From assembly GCF_024345975.1 (NCBI RefSeq), contig NZ_JAGQCD010000009.1:1-64000 (forward strand): 64,000 nucleotides of DNA. Reading direction: 5' to 3'. The position numbers were made by a program, and so were the translations under genes. The stretch is from Cyanobium sp. Cruz-8D1. Lineage in GTDB: Bacteria; Cyanobacteriota; Cyanobacteriia; PCC-6307; Cyanobiaceae. The notes under the pieces were generated by a model. It was not told the origin of the DNA and made no database searches. It saw only the letters and a list, made by a program, of their open reading frames with translations. Below, piece after piece: positions 44,781 to 55,745 of this stretch; position 1 is the first letter of the stretch; each line of letters starts with the position of its first letter.

Positions 44781-45449
44781 ATGACCACCACCCTCCTGCT
44801 TGAGATCTTCGCGGGGTTTTTCACTGCCTTCATTGCGCTGTGGATGCTGGCGCTCAACCGTCCGGCGGCCAGCGCTGCAGCGTTCATCAACGTGGAAGAG
44901 AGCGCCGCTGCCGCAGACAGCGCCATGGCGTCAAGGTTGCGCCAGGCCCTGTCGTCCTATGTCCTGCGGGAAGGCCGCCTGGCCAACACAGGCCTGCTGA
45001 TCCTGCGCCTGGCGATCGGCGCGATGATGATCCACCACGGCCAGGACAAATTGGCCGATCCACAGGCGTTTGCAACCAACTACGTGGTGCCCCTGCACCT
45101 CCCCTTTCCCCTGTTCCTCGCCCAGGTGGCGGGTTACTCCGAAATCCTGGGCAGCTGGCTGCTGATCCTCGGTCTGCTGTCGCCCCTTGGGGCCCTGGCC
45201 CTTACCGGCACCATGGGAGTGGCCGCCTACCACCACATCCTCACCAGCGGTCTCAACATCTACGTGCTTGAGCTGGTGGTGCTGTATCTCGGCGGCAGTC
45301 TTGCCCTGCTCCTTGTCGGTCCGGGCCGCTACTCGTTTGATGCCGGCATCGTTGAAGGGCTGCTGGCCGATTCCAGCGCCAGCGAGCCGATGGCTTCAGG
45401 CACTGGCGCCACGCCAACCGCCTATGACCTGCTGCCGGAAGTCGGCTGA
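44781..45449 (+). CDS. DoxX-family membrane protein
   Basis: The 222-residue protein has an N-terminal hydrophobic segment and then LLILRLAIGAMMIHHGQDKL, VVPLHLPFPLFLAQVAGYSE, ILGSWLLILGLLSPLGALAL and NIYVLELVVLYLGGSLALLL. This is the four-helix DoxX/MauE-like membrane domain. The family is associated with thiol or sulfur redox chemistry in other bacteria, but the role here is unknown. It is separated from the photolyase by 32 bases. Confidence 0.88.
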   Translation: MTTTLLLEIFAGFFTAFIALWMLALNRPAASAAAFINVEESAAAADSAMASRLRQALSSYVLREGRLANTGLLILRLAIGAMMIHHGQDKLADPQAFATNYVVPLHLPFPLFLAQVAGYSEILGSWLLILGLLSPLGALALTGTMGVAAYHHILTSGLNIYVLELVVLYLGGSLALLLVGPGRYSFDAGIVEGLLADSSASEPMASGTGATPTAYDLLPEVG

Positions 45450-45525
45450 GCCAACCCGAAGTGACGTTGGGTTCAGACCTTCCTGCTTAACCATGGCAGG
45501 GTGGATGTCTGTCTTCTTGAGGGCC

Positions 45526-46047
45526 ATGACCCGCGAGCACGACCCCTTCCGCATCCCCCGCGCCGGCTGGGAGGCCGCGCCCCTGGCCGGCCTGGCCTCG
45601 GTGGATCTGAACCACAACGGTGGTGCCGTCAGTGGTGGAGAGTTTTTCTCCGAGTCCACCGTCGGTGGGGTGGTGCTTTACGCCACCTATCAGGATCTGC
45701 TGAGCGCCCTGCGCACCGAGGCCCTGCGCAAACGGGGCGAAATTGATCGCCTCACCCAGGTGCGGCTGGTTCTGAGCACGAGCCTGGAATCTGCCAAAGC
45801 CGGTGTGGCCGTGGGTGCCCTGCTCTCGGTGGTGGTGTTGGTCTTCCCCTGGCTGGCGGCCCCCATGGTGGTGATGGGCGTGCTGGGCAGCGCCAAGGCC
45901 TCATTGGATCTCTTCCATGCCTTTTGGAATGGGCTTGACGCCGATCAGAAGCTGCAGGTCAGCGTTGCGGCCCACGAAGCGGGCGTGAACCTGCGCCAGT
46001 TCTTCCGTAACGATTCCTATGGCGTGGGCACCGTGGCGGCGGGTTGA
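45526..46047 (+). CDS. Hypothetical membrane protein
   Basis: The ATG at 45526, with GAGGG 5-9 bases before, starts a 173-residue protein (MTREHDPFRIPRAGWEAAPL). Its middle has a coiled stretch (LLSALRTEALRKRGEIDRL) and one or two membrane helices (AGVAVGALLSVVVLVFPWLA, MVVMGVLGSAKASLD). Two more ATGs (45493, 45505) lie upstream. No family is recognised. It ends 10 bases before a convergent gene. Confidence 0.65.
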   Translation: MTREHDPFRIPRAGWEAAPLAGLASVDLNHNGGAVSGGEFFSESTVGGVVLYATYQDLLSALRTEALRKRGEIDRLTQVRLVLSTSLESAKAGVAVGALLSVVVLVFPWLAAPMVVMGVLGSAKASLDLFHAFWNGLDADQKLQVSVAAHEAGVNLRQFFRNDSYGVGTVAAG

Positions 46048-46057
46048 CTGACGGCCC

Positions 46058-47131
46058 TCACTGGCCGCCGAACAACTGCTGCAACAACCCACCCAGGGCC
46101 TGCCCCAACCCTTCAGAGTCGCCTCCCTGTAGCACCTGTCCGTAGGCGTCCACCGGCTGCAGGGCTTGATTCAGCTGGGCGGTGGTCGCCTGGGTGGTGC
46201 TTCGGAAGCCCAGGTTGAACACGTTGCTCCAGACCAACTGGATGTTAGTGCTGTACTGGTTGGCGTTGACGTTGGACTGAAGGGCGGCGGTGGATCCGTT
46301 CGGCAACTGGATGTTCCAGGGGTTGTTGCCCTGGGCCGTGAAGCGGATCGTGCGCAGCTGGTTCGCCACCGGCAACCTGTCGAAGGTGAAGGCCAGGGTC
46401 TTGGAACCATTGACATTGTTCTGGACAATCTCGTAACGGCAGGTGCCGTTGTAGATGGAGACACCCCCGTTCGTCCAATTGCAGGTCCCGCCCTGGCGGG
46501 TGCGCGTGTAGGCGGGGCGGAAGCTGTTGTTGGGTTGCTGGCCGGGATTGAGGCCGCTGCCCGGCCCCCAGGTGGATCCGGAGCCGCCGATCACCGTGCC
46601 CTGGCCGGCCTGGTTGACACCCGCGGGATTGGAGCCGAACACCCAGGGGTTCAGCCGTGGGTCGAAGGTGGTGCGCTGGCTGTTGGTCCAGCAACCGCGC
46701 AGGTTGAAGTTGCAATAGCGGCCATCGGCGAAGGTGACGTCGACAATGGGATTGTTGACCAGATTGTTCTCCAGATTGCGGCGCGCACGACGACCAAATT
46801 GCCGCTCTGTTTCGTCCAGGGCGGCACCGGTGGCATTGAAACAGACGCTCACGGAGCTGTCACAGATCACCCCCTGCCTGGGGAAAGAAACGGATCTGTC
46901 GTTCGGCTGACCGTAGCCTGGGGACAAGGATCCGCCACCGCCGCCCCATGGAGAAATCTGCGGCTGTTGCTGCTGCGTAGGAGGACCCCAGGGATTGCCC
47001 TGGGCGCGTGCCTCAGAAGATATTGAAACAATGGGCAGGACGGCGAACAGAATGGACGAACGACCAAAGAACCTCGCGAGAGGGCGAGAATGAGCGTGCT
47101 TAAACAACCCGTTGGAGAGACTTTTCATCAT
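46058..47131 (-). CDS. Secreted protein with YcgJ/Fels-1-like domain
   Basis: From the ATG at 47131 the protein has 357 residues. A signal peptide (LFAVLPIVSISSEARAQ) is followed by a Gln/Gly-rich linker. The middle SFPRQGVICDSSVSVCFNAT, DVTFADGRYCNFNLRGCWTN and RLNPWVFGS resemble the small disulphide domain of E. coli YcgJ and the Fels-1 prophage protein family (PF05666-like). The C-terminal half is beta-rich (FDRLPVANQLRTIRFTAQGN). It is likely periplasmic. The function is unknown. Confidence 0.72.
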   Translation of the reverse strand: MMKSLSNGLFKHAHSRPLARFFGRSSILFAVLPIVSISSEARAQGNPWGPPTQQQQPQISPWGGGGGSLSPGYGQPNDRSVSFPRQGVICDSSVSVCFNATGAALDETERQFGRRARRNLENNLVNNPIVDVTFADGRYCNFNLRGCWTNSQRTTFDPRLNPWVFGSNPAGVNQAGQGTVIGGSGSTWGPGSGLNPGQQPNNSFRPAYTRTRQGGTCNWTNGGVSIYNGTCRYEIVQNNVNGSKTLAFTFDRLPVANQLRTIRFTAQGNNPWNIQLPNGSTAALQSNVNANQYSTNIQLVWSNVFNLGFRSTTQATTAQLNQALQPVDAYGQVLQGGDSEGLGQALGGLLQQLFGGQ

Positions 47132-47279
47132 GCCTTGATCACTGGAATCAAGAATACCAGACAGGCCTTTTCCTTCACAGTTTACTGGCAATCTGCAGCA
47201 TCAAAACAGAAGAAATGTCAACGGATTGGATCGTGCGCCGCGACAAGTCTCCCAGGACCTGAACGGCCTGGCTGCCACC

Positions 47280-47719
47280 TCACTCAGCTTCAATGCTGCC
47301 GCGCACCATGTTCATGCCGCAGTGGAACGGGTAGGGGCCCGGTCGAGTGGGCAGCAGCTCGATGCTGGTGGTGGCACCAAGGGGCAGGTCGAGGGTGCGC
47401 TGAAAGTCAGGAAAGATCACCTGGGCCACACAGCCGCTGGGATCGGTGCGGTGAAACCGGAGCAGCACGGGCCGGCCGGCCTTCACCCTGATCTGGGACG
47501 GGGAGTAGCCGCCATCCACGGTGATGGTGATCTCCTGCAGCCCCTGTTCCCCTTCGCTGGCCACCACGCCACCACCGTGGCGGCCCAGAAACCACCAAAG
47601 CTCCGCGGCGATCAGGGCCAGCCCAATCGCCGCCACCAGCACCTGCAGGGGCAGCGGCTGGGGAATCGTGCGCCACTGGGGCGTTGAGACAAAGAGGGGC
47701 GTTGCGACAAAGAGGGGTG

Positions 47720-47723
<4 letters not shown>
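47280..47723 (-). CDS. Membrane-anchored cupredoxin
   Basis: The ATG at 47723 starts a 147-residue protein with one N-terminal helix (LPLQVLVAAIGLALIAAELW) and a cupredoxin fold (ITITVDGGYSPSQIRVKAGR, GCVAQVIFPDF). It ends in the copper-ligand region YPFHCGMNMVRGSI. It is translationally coupled (ATGA) to the copper ATPase upstream and probably accepts or holds copper at the membrane outside. Confidence 0.88.
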
Positions 47724-49822
<2,099 letters not shown>

Positions 49823-49919
49823 CAGGGACTGGCCAGGGCCGAAGCCAGAAGGTTCACCCTATGGGCTCCCCTCCACTGGAGAGTCAAGCCCTGGCTGACC
49901 GTCCGGCCTCGTCGCCGGC

Positions 49920-50207
49920 TCAGCCTTGGGCCAGCAGGGCCCCCAGGCCCATCTGCTGCAGGATCCCCGAACCGGTGAGGGCCTCCAGCGCGAGACCGAT
50001 GCCGAGCATCGCCAAACGGCCGTTCAGCAACTCGGCGCGGTGGTGGAAGCCCCAGCCGCTGTCGCTGCCAGGACTGGCCATAGACATACGCGCCTCGATG
50101 ACTTTTGGGTCAAGAAGCTTGGATCCATCGGTGCCCCACATGCCGCCTTCCGATTCGGCGAAATGGGTGACATGGAGCTTTTTTTGAGTCTTTACAGGAG
50201 TTTTCAT
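49920..50207 (-). CDS. hli: High-light-inducible protein, extended form
   Basis: From the ATG at 50207 the protein has 95 residues with a long charged N-terminus and the Hli helix HHRAELLNGRLAMLGIGLAL, then EALTGSGILQQMGLGALLAQ. The Glu/Asn/Arg chlorophyll-binding pattern is intact. An ATG at 50222 is equally possible (five more residues). It lies behind the copper ATPase on the same strand, 97 bases upstream. Confidence 0.88.
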   Translation of the reverse strand: MKTPVKTQKKLHVTHFAESEGGMWGTDGSKLLDPKVIEARMSMASPGSDSGWGFHHRAELLNGRLAMLGIGLALEALTGSGILQQMGLGALLAQG

Positions 50208-50222
50208 AATGATGGCTTGCAT

Positions 50223-50561
50223 TGAAACTGTTGAATGCTGGGAAGGTCAAATGCTTGATGGCATCCACCACGACATCCCGTTCATTGGGGACCCCGGCAG
50301 GTTGTCAGCGATCTCGAGTCCGTAGCCGAACTGTGATGTTCAGAGGCCTTCTTCCTGCCCACAGCCTAAGGAGAGAATCCAACAACAAATCAATCGCAGC
50401 AGATTGATCTGGACTTCTATCGGATGACCCATCCTTCAGATCAGCGGAACGCAGCGCACGGGAGCCGCTCAGGGTGAAACCCGTATGCCTCCAGGGGTGT
50501 GCGGCGATCCACATAAGGTGAGGGGAAAGGCGCTGCGAGACGCCCCACCTAGGCTGCATTT
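50223..50561. other. 339-bp stretch without a convincing gene
   Basis: No good coding frame is visible. It contains the shared upstream region of the hli gene and of the GH3 gene, and a short inverted repeat ATCAATC/GATTGAT near 50387-50406 without a T run. The function is unknown. Confidence 0.6.
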
Positions 50562-52763
50562 GTGCCTACCTCTCACGACTGGAATCTCCTGGAGGCGCAG
50601 GCCCGGACCCTGCGGGATCGGCTCAGCCTGGGCGAAAAACTCGGCCTGCTCGACGGTGACACCCCGTTCTGGGGGGGCTTGGCGGAGATCGCCCTGCACG
50701 ATGCCTCCCACCGCCGCCCCTGGCCAGCCGGGGTGGTGAGCCGCCTGGGCATCGGCGGGTTGCACTTCGTCGATGGCCCGCGCGGGGTGGTGCTTGAAGG
50801 CGGCGCCACCACCTTCCCGGCGCCCATCGGACGCGGTGCCAGCTGGGACATTGATCTGGAGGAAAGGATCGGCGTGGCCATGGCCAAGGAGGCCCGATCC
50901 TTCGGCGCCAATCTGTTCGGCAGCATCTGCGTCAACCTGCTGCGCCACCCCGGCTGGGGCCGGGCCCAGGAGACCTACGGCGAGGACCCGCTGCATGTGG
51001 GCGCCATGGGGGCCGCCGCCAGCCGCGGCGTGCAGCGCCATGCCATCGCCTGCATCAAGCATTTCGCCCTCAACTCGATCGACAGCGCCCGCTTCCGCGT
51101 TGATGTAAGGGCCAGCGAACGGGTCTTGCAGGAGCTCTACCTGCCCCAGTTCCGGGACTGCATCGAGGCCGGGGCCCTGGCGGTGATGAGCGCCTACAAC
51201 AGTGTCAACGGGGCCTGGTGCGGCCAGCATCCCCATCTGCTCCAGGACATCCTCAAGGGGCGCTGGGGCTTTCGCGGCTTCGTGCTCACCGACTTCATCT
51301 TCGGAATCCGCGATGGAGAGGCCGCCATCGCGGCCGGCCAGGACCTGGAGATGCCGTTTCGGATGATCTTCCAAGCCACGCTTCCGGCGGCGGTGGCCGC
51401 TGGACGGGTGCCGATGGCGCGGATCGATGACGCCGTGCTGCGGCTGCTGCTGGCCCAGGGAACGGTGCCCGGGGGCACCTATCCCGTGAGCCTGCGGGGC
51501 TGCCGCGACCACCGTGACCTGGCGCGGCAAGCGGCCACCAGCTCGATCGTGCTGCTCCGAAATGTCGGCCCCGTGCTGCCCCTCAGCGGGATCGGCTCCC
51601 TGGCGGTGATCGGTCCCCTGGCCGACACCGCCAACCTGGGGGACCGGGGCTCCTCCGACACCCGGCCCACGCCGGGGTCGGTGGTGACGCCCCTGGCCGG
51701 CCTGCGGGCGGCGGCGCCGGAGATCAAGCTGCATCACGCCGATGGCAGCGATCTGGCCATGGCCTCGGCTCTGGCGGCCCGCAGCGATGCGGCGCTGGTG
51801 GTGGTGGGTCTGGACTGGCGCCACGAGGGCGAGCACATCCACCCCGGCGACCTCGCTCCGATCCTGAGCCAGGCCCCCCCTCCCGCTGGACTGCTGCGCC
51901 TGGTGGGCCGCCGCCGCTTGCTGCCGTTGTGGTCGCGTCTGACGGCCGCGGTCGCCCAGGTGACACGCCTGGGTTCGGCCCGTGTCGGCGGCGCCTTCGC
52001 CTCGGGTGATCGCACCATGCTCCAGCTTCCTGCTGAGCAGGAGGCTCTGATCCTGGCCGTCGCCGCCGCCAACCCCCGCACGGTGGTGGTGCTGATGGGG
52101 GGCGGAGCGATTCTCTGCGAAGCCTGGCGCCGGCGGGTACCGGCCCTGCTGCTGCTCTGGTACCCCGGCCAGCAGGGCGGGGAAGCCCTCGCCGACGTCC
52201 TCCTTGGACGGGTGTCACCCTCGGGGCGGATGCCCTACGCCGTGCCCACCGATCCCAGCCATCTGCCGCCGTTCGATCCCCGGGCCCGGCAGATCACCTA
52301 CGACCTGTGGCACGGCTACCGGCGGCTGGCACGCCTCGGCCAGCCGCCGGCCTTCCCGTTCGGCTTCGGCTTGTCTTACAGCCACTTCAGCCACAGTGAT
52401 CCGGTGGCCCAGTGGCTCCCCACCCCATCAGGAGCCGAAGGGGCCCTGGAGCTCAGCGTCACGGTGGCGAACACCGGGCCAATGGACGCCGCGGAGGTGG
52501 TTCAGATCTACGCCGAGCCTCCCGGCCGAGCCGTGGAGCGTCCGCGACGCACCCTGGTGGGCTTCCGCCGGCTGAACCTTGAGCCAGGCCAGAGCGAGCG
52601 GGTGGCGATCCCGATTCCGCTGCGGCGTCTCGCCTGGTTTGATGCATCCCGCGACGCCTTCGTGCTCGAAGCTGGTCGCCACCGGCTGCTGGTCGCACGC
52701 CATGCCGAGGACGAAGGGATCGGCGTGGACCTAACCCTCGAGGCCGGGGTGGTGGGCCCCTGA
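50562..52763 (+). CDS. Glycoside hydrolase family 3 beta-glucosidase-like enzyme
   Basis: From the GTG at 50562 the protein has 733 residues. The GH3 barrel reads GIGGLHFVDGPRGVVLEGGA, GVAMAKEARSFGANLFGS, NLLRHPGWGRAQETYGEDPL, CIKHFALNSIDSAR and GFRGFVLTDFIFGIRDGEAA, whose Asp in LTDF is the expected nucleophile. A second alpha/beta domain and a C-terminal fibronectin-type fold (LELSVTVANTGPMDAAEVVQ) follow. No signal peptide is seen. It likely hydrolyses beta-glucosides in the cytoplasm. It converges with the operon at 52780. Confidence 0.92.
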   Translation: MPTSHDWNLLEAQARTLRDRLSLGEKLGLLDGDTPFWGGLAEIALHDASHRRPWPAGVVSRLGIGGLHFVDGPRGVVLEGGATTFPAPIGRGASWDIDLEERIGVAMAKEARSFGANLFGSICVNLLRHPGWGRAQETYGEDPLHVGAMGAAASRGVQRHAIACIKHFALNSIDSARFRVDVRASERVLQELYLPQFRDCIEAGALAVMSAYNSVNGAWCGQHPHLLQDILKGRWGFRGFVLTDFIFGIRDGEAAIAAGQDLEMPFRMIFQATLPAAVAAGRVPMARIDDAVLRLLLAQGTVPGGTYPVSLRGCRDHRDLARQAATSSIVLLRNVGPVLPLSGIGSLAVIGPLADTANLGDRGSSDTRPTPGSVVTPLAGLRAAAPEIKLHHADGSDLAMASALAARSDAALVVVGLDWRHEGEHIHPGDLAPILSQAPPPAGLLRLVGRRRLLPLWSRLTAAVAQVTRLGSARVGGAFASGDRTMLQLPAEQEALILAVAAANPRTVVVLMGGGAILCEAWRRRVPALLLLWYPGQQGGEALADVLLGRVSPSGRMPYAVPTDPSHLPPFDPRARQITYDLWHGYRRLARLGQPPAFPFGFGLSYSHFSHSDPVAQWLPTPSGAEGALELSVTVANTGPMDAAEVVQIYAEPPGRAVERPRRTLVGFRRLNLEPGQSERVAIPIPLRRLAWFDASRDAFVLEAGRHRLLVARHAEDEGIGVDLTLEAGVVGP

Positions 52764-52779
52764 AGGATCCGCTGGGGAA

Positions 52780-53295
52780 TCAGGGGGCCGGGGATGGGGA
52801 GATCGTGGCGCGGCTGTCCAGACGCTGCAGCGTGCCCTTGACCCGCAGGTGGTTGTACCGCTGCAGCCAGATGAAGGGCAGGTTGAACAGGGTCGCGAAG
52901 ATGAGGTTGATCAGCACACCCACCGGCGGTACCCAGAGGGCGGTCACGAGCCAGAAGGGCCAGAGCGCCAAATGCACCAGCTCGGCCCGGCGTGTCTCCT
53001 CCAGCAGGCGCTGCAGGATGGCGCGATCCCGGCCCACCAGGCTGTTTTTGGCCACGCCGCCTGGGAAGGCCGTACCGGCGTCGGGCAGCAGGGATTTCCA
53101 GCGGTGAATGCCGAGCCGTTGCTCAAAGCCCTCCTGACTCTCCGGCCAGGGGCGCCGACCGGTGAGCCAGGTGTCGCGGGCCAGGGCCGACTGGGGCAGT
53201 CGCTGGGCCAGCCAGCCGATCAGCAACGACCACAGCAGCCAACCCAGGCCGCAAGCCAGGACCGCTAGCGCGTCGGAAATCGTCTGCCTTTCCAT
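52780..53295 (-). CDS. CrtO-like acyltransferase (glycosyl-carotenoid acylation type)
   Basis: The 171-residue membrane protein has the family's ARDTWLTGRRPWPESQEGFE, RLGIHRWKSLLPDAG, RRAELVHLALWPFWLVTALW and NLPFIWLQRYNHLR. These fit the glycosyl-4,4'-diaponeurosporenoate acyltransferase (CrtO) family. In Staphylococcus it acylates the sugar of staphyloxanthin. Its gene overlaps the glycosyltransferase stop by 31 bases, so the two are coupled. Substrate in this organism is unknown. Confidence 0.75.
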   Translation of the reverse strand: MERQTISDALAVLACGLGWLLWSLLIGWLAQRLPQSALARDTWLTGRRPWPESQEGFEQRLGIHRWKSLLPDAGTAFPGGVAKNSLVGRDRAILQRLLEETRRAELVHLALWPFWLVTALWVPPVGVLINLIFATLFNLPFIWLQRYNHLRVKGTLQRLDSRATISPSPAP

Positions 53296-54374
53296 TCGAT
53301 TGTTCCGCGCTCAAGATTCAGGATCGCCAGAACGAACACCCCCAGAAAGAACAGCACGGGAATCGGAAAGATCAGGCAGATCCAACCGAAGTCGCCGATC
53401 CGGCGGGTGACCACCAGCAGCTGCACGGCAAAGGCGACGTAGAGGAGCAGGCTGTACAGCACGGAAGCGTCCCCCAGCATCGGCCAGCCCAGCAGGGAGG
53501 CCGGCAGGCACCAGGCCGACCAGAACAGACCGGAGATCCAGAGAACCACCCCGAGCATCCAGAGCCAGCGCACCTCCCCGGCGGCGGTGGCGAAGTTCTT
53601 GGCGAAGCCCACCACCATGTCCTGGAGGCCGCCGGGATACATGCGGTAATCGAGCAGCCCCTGGCCGATGTAAGCGCTCACCCGCAGGCCTGCCTGCTCG
53701 TAAAGATGGCCCAGGAACCAGTCCTCTACGACCTTGCCGGCAACCGCCGCATGGCCACCGATGTGGTCGTAATCGGCCCGGCTGGTGACCATGGCGGGAC
53801 CGAAGGCCACGCCGCACCCCTTCCCCATCGGCACCGCCATCAGCCCCACCAGGTTGAACAGCACCGAGAGCTGCTCGTAGGGCTTCTCGGTGCGGTGGAA
53901 GGGCTGCACCGACACCAGACCACCCAGCTCCTGCTGGGCCGACACGAGACGTCGCAGGAACTCCGGGTGGGGCTCGGTGTCGGCGTCAAGGAAGACCAGA
54001 AGCTCCCCTTCGCTGGCGCGGACGCCATGGTGCAGGGCCCAGGTCTTGCCGCACCAGCCCTCCGCCAGGGGCGGCGGCTGCATCACCCTGACCCCTGCAT
54101 CCGCGGTGATGGCGGCGGTGCGATCACTGGAGTGGTCGTCAATCACGATCACCTCCGAGGGGGTGAGGCTCTGCAGCTGCAGGGCAGAGAGCAGTTTCGG
54201 CAGGGTATGTTCCTCGTTGCGGGCCGGAATCAGCACCGAAAGCGTCGGGTGACCCTGCACCCTGGAGAGCGGCAGGCGCGGCATGCGCAGGCACAGGGCC
54301 CAGCCAAGCAGCCAGCGCACCAGCAGGGAGATGGCCAACAGATCCACGGTCGGCACGGCTGCTAATGCTTTCAA
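53265..54374 (-). CDS. Family 2 glycosyltransferase, CrtQ-like
   Basis: The 369-residue protein has GT2 motifs SVLIPARNEEHTLPKLLSAL, VIVIDDHSSDRTAAITADAG, LVFLDADTEPHPEFLRRLVS (DxD-type) and KVVEDWFLGHLYEQAG. Membrane helices lie at both ends. The neighbourhood with a CrtO-like gene and overall look suggest 4,4'-diaponeurosporenoate glycosyltransferase (CrtQ) or a hopanoid/glycolipid relative. Located 1 base after the hydrolase gene. Confidence 0.82.
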   Translation of the reverse strand: MKALAAVPTVDLLAISLLVRWLLGWALCLRMPRLPLSRVQGHPTLSVLIPARNEEHTLPKLLSALQLQSLTPSEVIVIDDHSSDRTAAITADAGVRVMQPPPLAEGWCGKTWALHHGVRASEGELLVFLDADTEPHPEFLRRLVSAQQELGGLVSVQPFHRTEKPYEQLSVLFNLVGLMAVPMGKGCGVAFGPAMVTSRADYDHIGGHAAVAGKVVEDWFLGHLYEQAGLRVSAYIGQGLLDYRMYPGGLQDMVVGFAKNFATAAGEVRWLWMLGVVLWISGLFWSAWCLPASLLGWPMLGDASVLYSLLLYVAFAVQLLVVTRRIGDFGWICLIFPIPVLFFLGVFVLAILNLERGTIEWKGRRFPTR

Positions 54375-54375
54375 G

Positions 54376-54990
54376 CTAAGGACGCAACAGCTCGTCCACC
54401 AAAGCCTCCAGGGCCGCCGGGTGGGTCAGGAGCTGATGGTGATAGCGCACAGGCAGGTTTTTCCCTGGCCCGATCGGCAATAGGGCCCGCCAGGCCGGCA
54501 TCACCATCAGATCCGGCTCACAGTAAAAACTGCAGCAATCCACGGGTACGAGGGTGGCGAGATGGGCGTTGAGCTCCGCCAGCAGCGGGCTGCCCGTTTT
54601 CAGGTCGGCAATGCCAGCCAGGGGCCAGCGGGGCCAGGGCCCGGCCGTGAGGGTGCCCTGCTGGGGACTGCCCACGCTGATGAAGCGTCGGGTGCGCCGG
54701 TAGCCGCCCAGCCGCTGGATCCAGGTGCGGGCAATCACCCCTCCCATCGAAAAACCCAGCAGATCGATGGGCTGCTCCTGGCCAAAGGACGCGTCGATGT
54801 GGGTGCCGAGCAGGGCAGCCTGCAACGCGATCGGCGTCAGCCCGAACCGATGCGGCAGGCGGGGGATCAACAGGGGGTAGCGGCGCCCTGCCAGCTGGCG
54901 CTTGAGCGGCTCAAACACAGAAGGGGTGTCCAGCATCCCGTGAATCAACACCAGCGGTGGGAAGGGATGGGGCCGATCCTGAAGGGTCAT
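54376..54990 (-). CDS. Lipase-like alpha/beta hydrolase
   Basis: From the ATG at 54990 the protein has 204 residues: PPLVLIHGMLDTPSVFEPLK, IDLLGFSMGGVIARTWIQRL with the nucleophile Ser in GFSMGG, and RRFISVGSPQQGTLTAGPW. It matches the triacylglycerol-lipase/PGAP1-like hydrolase group. The catalytic His is probably in the C-terminal YHHQLLTHPAALEAL. There is no signal peptide. It lies between Anbu (26 bases upstream) and the glycosyltransferase (1 base). Confidence 0.85.
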   Translation of the reverse strand: MTLQDRPHPFPPLVLIHGMLDTPSVFEPLKRQLAGRRYPLLIPRLPHRFGLTPIALQAALLGTHIDASFGQEQPIDLLGFSMGGVIARTWIQRLGGYRRTRRFISVGSPQQGTLTAGPWPRWPLAGIADLKTGSPLLAELNAHLATLVPVDCCSFYCEPDLMVMPAWRALLPIGPGKNLPVRYHHQLLTHPAALEALVDELLRP

Positions 54991-55016
54991 CGATGGCCCG
55001 TGGCGCTGGATGTCAC

Positions 55017-55745
55017 CTACCAGACCAGCTCCGGCAACTCCCGGAACACCTGCCGCACGCCCACGCTCCACTCCCTGCTGAGGTCCTTGAAATAGGCATC
55101 ACCCTCACTGAATCGGAGCCGCTGGGTGATCTCGAGGCGATCCCGCTCGTAGAGGAGCAGGTCGATCGGCATCCCCACCGACAGGTTGCTGCGCATGGTG
55201 GAGTCGAACGACACCAGCACACACTTGGCCGCTTCCGCCAGGGTGGTCTCGGAATGGATCACACGGTCGATGATGGGCTTGCCGTATTTGGCCTCACCCG
55301 TCTGCAGAAACGGCGTGTCCTCGCCGGCTTCGATGAAATTCCCCTCGGCATACATGCGGAACAGCCTGGGCGCTTCCCCCTTGATCTGCCCACCCACCAG
55401 GAAGGACGCATTGAAACTGGAGCCGGACGCCTTGAGGTAGGGGCCATCCCGCTCCTCGATCGCCCGCACCGCATCCGACACCAGGCCCATCACCTCAAAC
55501 ATGGTCTGCGCCGTCCAGACAGTGGGCTCCCCATCGCCGGCTTCGGCCCGCTGGCGCAGCAGGCCGATGACCGCCTGGGTGCCGGCCAGGCTGCCGGAGC
55601 TGAGCAGCACGAGCACCCGATCGCCCTTGCGCTCAAACACCGTCATCTTGCAGAAACTGGCGAAATCGTCCAGACCCGCATTGGTGCGTGAATCAGAGGC
55701 GAAGACCATCCCCCCCTCCAGCAGCACGGCCACGCAATAGGTCAT
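55017..55745 (-). CDS. Anbu proteasome-like peptidase
   Basis: The 242-residue protein starts MTYCVAVLLEGGMVFASDSR. After Met removal Thr2 would be the N-terminal nucleophile, with Asp18 and Lys33 of the proteasome-fold catalytic group (DSRTNAG, FCKMTVF). GSSFNASFLVGGQIKGEAPR and LFRMYAEGNFIEAGEDTPFL are diagnostic of the bacterial Anbu family (ancestral beta subunit). Anbu assembles into a helical or ring-like oligomer. It is coupled by ATGA to the upstream transglutaminase. Confidence 0.92.
   Translation of the reverse strand: MTYCVAVLLEGGMVFASDSRTNAGLDDFASFCKMTVFERKGDRVLVLLSSGSLAGTQAVIGLLRQRAEAGDGEPTVWTAQTMFEVMGLVSDAVRAIEERDGPYLKASGSSFNASFLVGGQIKGEAPRLFRMYAEGNFIEAGEDTPFLQTGEAKYGKPIIDRVIHSETTLAEAAKCVLVSFDSTMRSNLSVGMPIDLLLYERDRLEITQRLRFSEGDAYFKDLSREWSVGVRQVFRELPELVW

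Noticed and set aside
46058-47131. Prophage remnant suggested by the Fels-1-like domain
   Set aside because: No integrase, capsid, tail or attachment site is near; the domain is inside a secreted protein.
50305-50559. 84-codon minus-strand open frame between hli and GH3
   Set aside because: It overlaps the GH3 promoter region and has no recognisable features.
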